Positions 5,320-7,393 of a DNA stretch of 7,393 nucleotides are shown piece after piece. The stretch comes from Campylobacterales bacterium (lineage in GTDB: Bacteria; Campylobacterota; Campylobacteria; Campylobacterales; Arcobacteraceae): NCBI GenBank assembly GCA_027064245.1, contig JAMOPZ010000419.1, forward strand, positions 1-7,393, written 5' to 3'. The notes beneath the pieces were generated by a model, which was not told where the DNA came from, made no database searches, and worked only from the letters and a program-made list of their open reading frames with translations. Made by a program: the position numbers and the translations under genes. How positions within the stretch are numbered: position 1 is the first letter of the stretch; the number at the start of each line of letters is the position of its first letter.

Positions 5320-5844
5320 TTGAATTTAGTATATATAGCAAAACTTGGCAAAGCAGTTGGATTAAAAGGGTTTCAAAAACTCCATATAGAATCTGATTTT
5401 CCAGAACAATTTAAAAAAGGAAATAGCTTCCTTACAAACACAAATCAAAAACTTACTGTAGAATCTTATAACAATAAATCAAATACAATAAAATTTGAAC
5501 AAATAAATAGTATAGAAGATGCTAAAAAACTTACAAATAAAGAGTTATTTGCAACACAAGATGATACAAAACAAAACTGTACTTTAGATAAAAATCAATA
5601 TTTTTGGTTTGATCTTATAGATTGTACCATTATAGAAAATGGTGAGATTTTAGGTACTATTACAGATATCCAAAGGTTACCACTAACAGATTATCTTTAT
5701 ATACAAACAACCAAAGAACTTATAGATAAAACATATTCAAAAAACTTTTTAATACCATATCAAGATCAGTATATTTTAGATGTAGATTTAAATAATAAAA
5801 CTATCCAAACCAAAGATTGTAAAGATATATTAGAAGCTAGTTAG
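5320..5844 (+). CDS. rimM: Ribosome maturation factor RimM
   Basis: Binds the head of the maturing 30S subunit (through S19) and helps process the 16S 3' domain. The protein has 174 residues, typical length. The N-terminal RimM domain (about 1-85) starts with the hallmark IAKLGKAVGLKGF (6-18) and includes NSIEDAKKLTNKELF (63-77). The C-terminal PRC-barrel (about 93-165) has YFWFDLIDC (94-102), LGTITDIQ (111-118), TDYLYIQ (123-129) and LIPYQDQYILDVD (144-156). The start is a TTG at 5320, with only a weak GAGA 9 nt upstream. No ATG or GTG lies in frame before the conserved IAKLG motif, so the TTG is well supported. It is the last gene of this cluster here; trmD, which usually follows, is absent. 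Confidence 0.95.
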   Translation: MNLVYIAKLGKAVGLKGFQKLHIESDFPEQFKKGNSFLTNTNQKLTVESYNNKSNTIKFEQINSIEDAKKLTNKELFATQDDTKQNCTLDKNQYFWFDLIDCTIIENGEILGTITDIQRLPLTDYLYIQTTKELIDKTYSKNFLIPYQDQYILDVDLNNKTIQTKDCKDILEAS

Positions 5845-6018
5845 ATTTATAAATAATAAAAATTTTAAAATTTATTACAAATTCCTCCCCTCTCCTCTTT
5901 TTTTATTTAACTTTTTTAAATACGAATAACTAAGTGGTCTCTATATTCATACTCTATAAGCACTATAAAAAGAAGTTTTAGATAAAATTACTAAAAATTA
6001 TATAAAAAGAGAATAGAT
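5845..6018. other. 174-nt spacer between rimM and leuC
   Basis: Non-coding on both strands as far as I can read. It holds an A/T-only inverted repeat TAATAAA/TTTATTA (5854-5860 and 5871-5877), then a pure pyrimidine tract at 5882-5904 ending in seven T. Together these may make a weak terminator after rimM, but the stem has no G-C pair. The leuC promoter lies at the right end. I find no remnant of trmD or rplS here. Confidence 0.4.
5983..5988 (+). promoter_or_regulatory. Predicted -10 box of the leuC promoter
   Basis: TAAAAT within GATAAAATTA, 30 nt upstream of the leuC ATG. The octamer GATAAAAT is identical to the box proposed for the 199-residue gene, and the spacing to the start fits the other promoters in the window. 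No clear -35 element is seen, and no T-box or leader peptide rich in leucine codons is evident. Confidence 0.45.
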
Positions 6019-7284
6019 ATGGGACAAACAATAACAGAAAAAATTTTTAGTGAGCATATAGGAAAAAAAGTATATGCAGGAGAGATTGTAAGATCTACAA
6101 TTGATATGGTAATAGGAAATGATATTACAACTCCTATTTCAATTAAAGCTTTTGAAGATAGTGGTGCTACAAAATTAGCAAATCCTGATGGTTTTTCTAT
6201 AGTTTTAGATCATTTTATACCTGCAAAAGATATAGCAAGTGCAAATCAAGCTAGAATAAGTCGTGATTTTGCAGTAAAACATAATCTTAAACATTTTTTT
6301 GATGAAAAAGATATGGGTATTGAACATGCACTTTTACCTGAAAAAGGTTTAGTTATCCCAGGAGATGTGATAATAGGTGCAGATAGTCATACTTGTACAC
6401 ATGGGGCTTTAGGAGCTTTTAGTACAGGTATGGGAAGTACTGATCTAGCTTTTGCTATGGTTACAGGTGGAAACTGGTTTAAAGTACCTGAGTCTATAAA
6501 AGTAATTTTTAGTGGTAAACCAAACGAATATACAACAGGAAAAGATTTAATTTTAGAGATTATTAGACTTTTAGGTGTTGATGGAGCATTGTATAAAACT
6601 TTAGAATTTACAGGAGATACTATACAATACCTTACTATGGATGATAGATTTTCTTTATGTAATATGGCAATAGAAGCTGGAGCAAAAAGTGGTATTGTTG
6701 CAGTTGATGATATAACTAGAGAATTTTTAAAAGATAAAAATTTAAGAGATACACCAAAAGAGTTTTATAGTGATGATGATGCTTCATATTGTCAAGTTTT
6801 AGAGATTGATGTAGCTGCACTTGAACCTGTTATTGCATACCCATTTTTACCATCAAATGGACATAGTATAACTCAAGCAGTAAAAGATAATATAAAAGTA
6901 GATCAAGTTTTTATTGGAAGTTGTACAAATGGAAGATTAAGTGATTTAAAAATTGCAAGTGAAATTTTAAAAGATAAAAAAATAGCACAACATACTCGTA
7001 TGATAGTAACTCCAGGAACTCAAAAGATCCTAAGAGAAGCTACAAAACTAGGATATATTGATATTTTAGTTGATGCAGGTGCTGTTGTATCAAATCCTAC
7101 TTGTGGGGCATGTCTTGGTGGATATATGGGTATTTTAGGTGATGATGAAGTATGTATCTCTACAACAAACAGAAACTTTGTAGGTCGTATGGGAAGTAGA
7201 AGTAGTAAAGTTTATTTAAGCAATAGTGCAGTTGCAGCTGCAAGTGCTATAAGTGGATATATAACAAATCCAGCAAGTTTATAA
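6019..7284 (+). CDS. leuC: 3-isopropylmalate dehydratase large subunit (LeuC, compact type)
   Basis: With the small subunit LeuD it converts 2-isopropylmalate to 3-isopropylmalate in leucine synthesis, using a 4Fe-4S cluster of the aconitase type. The 421 residues match the shorter LeuC2 group rather than the roughly 466-residue E. coli type. Active-site motifs visible are LDHFIPAKD (63-71), IGADSHTCTHGALGAFSTGMGSTD (119-142), FIGSCTNGR (298-306) and NPTCGACLGG (359-368). Cys302, Cys362 and Cys365 are the cluster ligands, and TTNRNFVGRMGS (382-393) is also conserved. The ATG has AAGAGA (6007-6012) 6 nt upstream. leuD is not adjacent; mobA follows after 1 nt. This group also contains homoaconitase and related enzymes whose specificity depends on the small subunit, so leuC is the likely but not fully proven identity. 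Confidence 0.92.
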   Translation: MGQTITEKIFSEHIGKKVYAGEIVRSTIDMVIGNDITTPISIKAFEDSGATKLANPDGFSIVLDHFIPAKDIASANQARISRDFAVKHNLKHFFDEKDMGIEHALLPEKGLVIPGDVIIGADSHTCTHGALGAFSTGMGSTDLAFAMVTGGNWFKVPESIKVIFSGKPNEYTTGKDLILEIIRLLGVDGALYKTLEFTGDTIQYLTMDDRFSLCNMAIEAGAKSGIVAVDDITREFLKDKNLRDTPKEFYSDDDASYCQVLEIDVAALEPVIAYPFLPSNGHSITQAVKDNIKVDQVFIGSCTNGRLSDLKIASEILKDKKIAQHTRMIVTPGTQKILREATKLGYIDILVDAGAVVSNPTCGACLGGYMGILGDDEVCISTTNRNFVGRMGSRSSKVYLSNSAVAAASAISGYITNPASL

Positions 7285-7285
7285 T

Positions 7286-7393
7286 ATGATAGATATACCA
7301 TGTGTAATATTAGCAGGTGGTAAAAGTAGCAGAATGGGAGAAGATAAATGTTTTCTCCCATTTAAAGAAACAACCCTTATAGAATATCAATAT
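7286..7393 (+). CDS. mobA: Molybdenum cofactor guanylyltransferase MobA (5' part only)
   Basis: Transfers GMP from GTP to molybdopterin to make the guanine dinucleotide cofactor of DMSO-reductase-family enzymes such as periplasmic nitrate reductase and formate dehydrogenase. Only 36 residues are visible before the window ends. They include the family signature LAGGKSSRMGEDK at 9-21, the GTP-binding loop, followed by CFLPF. The ATG lies 1 nt after the leuC stop with no distinct Shine-Dalgarno, so translation is probably coupled to leuC. MobA has no metabolic link to leucine synthesis, so the pairing is probably a lineage-specific operon. A strong hairpin lies over codons 16-26. The family call rests on the signature alone, but that signature is distinctive; other nucleotidyltransferases have a different consensus after GG. 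Confidence 0.85.
   Translation, partial: MIDIPCVILAGGKSSRMGEDKCFLPFKETTLIEYQY
7333..7362 (+). repeat. 10-bp perfect hairpin inside the mobA start region
   Basis: Arms AATGGGAGAA (7333-7342) and TTCTCCCATT (7353-7362) are perfectly complementary. They can be extended inward by a G-U and an A-U pair to leave a 6-nt loop. The structure covers the MobA signature codons, so protein constraint explains part of it. No U-run follows, so it is not an intrinsic terminator. Confidence 0.55.

Noticed and set aside
5154..5351. Minus-strand open frame of 65 codons opposite the KH gene and rimM start
   Set aside because: It is antisense to two well-supported genes and has no family resemblance.
5854..5877. 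A/T-only inverted repeat after rimM as a firm terminator
   Set aside because: The stem contains no G-C pair, and the T-run lies about 20 nt further on, so it was kept only as part of the spacer description.
1..7393. Mobile element, CRISPR array, tRNA/rRNA gene, toxin-antitoxin or defence system
   Set aside because: I found no transposase, terminal repeats with target duplication, regularly spaced repeats, RNA gene signatures or relevant protein motifs on either strand.

Overview
The window is AT-rich, apparently chromosomal DNA from a member of the Campylobacterota (Epsilonproteobacteria), most likely the Arcobacter group. The reasons are the strong A/T codon preference, the gene order ffh-rpsP-KH protein-rimM, proteins that read like Campylobacterota versions of Ffh, HemA and RimM, and promoters with a clear -10 box but no obvious -35 box. 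The lineage call comes from recalled sequence character, not from a search.

Left half (1-3152), all on the minus strand. In transcription order: an uncharacterised 199-residue protein (2553-3152); glutamyl-tRNA reductase HemA (1169-2503), which starts tetrapyrrole synthesis; a Crp/Fnr-family regulator (505-1200) whose start lies 32 nt inside hemA; and an Hsp20 small heat-shock protein (1-443) cut by the window edge. Separate -10 boxes are visible before the uncharacterised gene, hemA and hsp20. The regulator has no convincing promoter and is probably read through from hemA.

Middle (3153-5844). A 238-nt divergent promoter region leads into the plus-strand cluster ffh (SRP GTPase), rpsP (ribosomal protein S16), a KhpA-type KH protein and rimM (30S maturation factor that works with S16). 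This is a protein-targeting and small-subunit assembly operon. The usual next genes, trmD and rplS, are not in the window.

Right end (5845-7393). A 174-nt spacer carries the leuC promoter, followed by leuC (isopropylmalate isomerase large subunit, compact type) and, 1 nt later, the first 36 codons of mobA (molybdenum cofactor guanylyltransferase).

I see no mobile element, CRISPR array, RNA gene or defence system, and no exotic new system. The most notable signals are non-coding: an 11-nt motif, TACTTAAGTAG, placed upstream of two promoters that share a 12-nt -10 region; a symmetric four-copy inverted repeat between ffh and rpsP that can fold in two mutually exclusive ways; and a 10-bp perfect hairpin inside the start of mobA. 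Four of the nine genes appear to use GTG or TTG starts.
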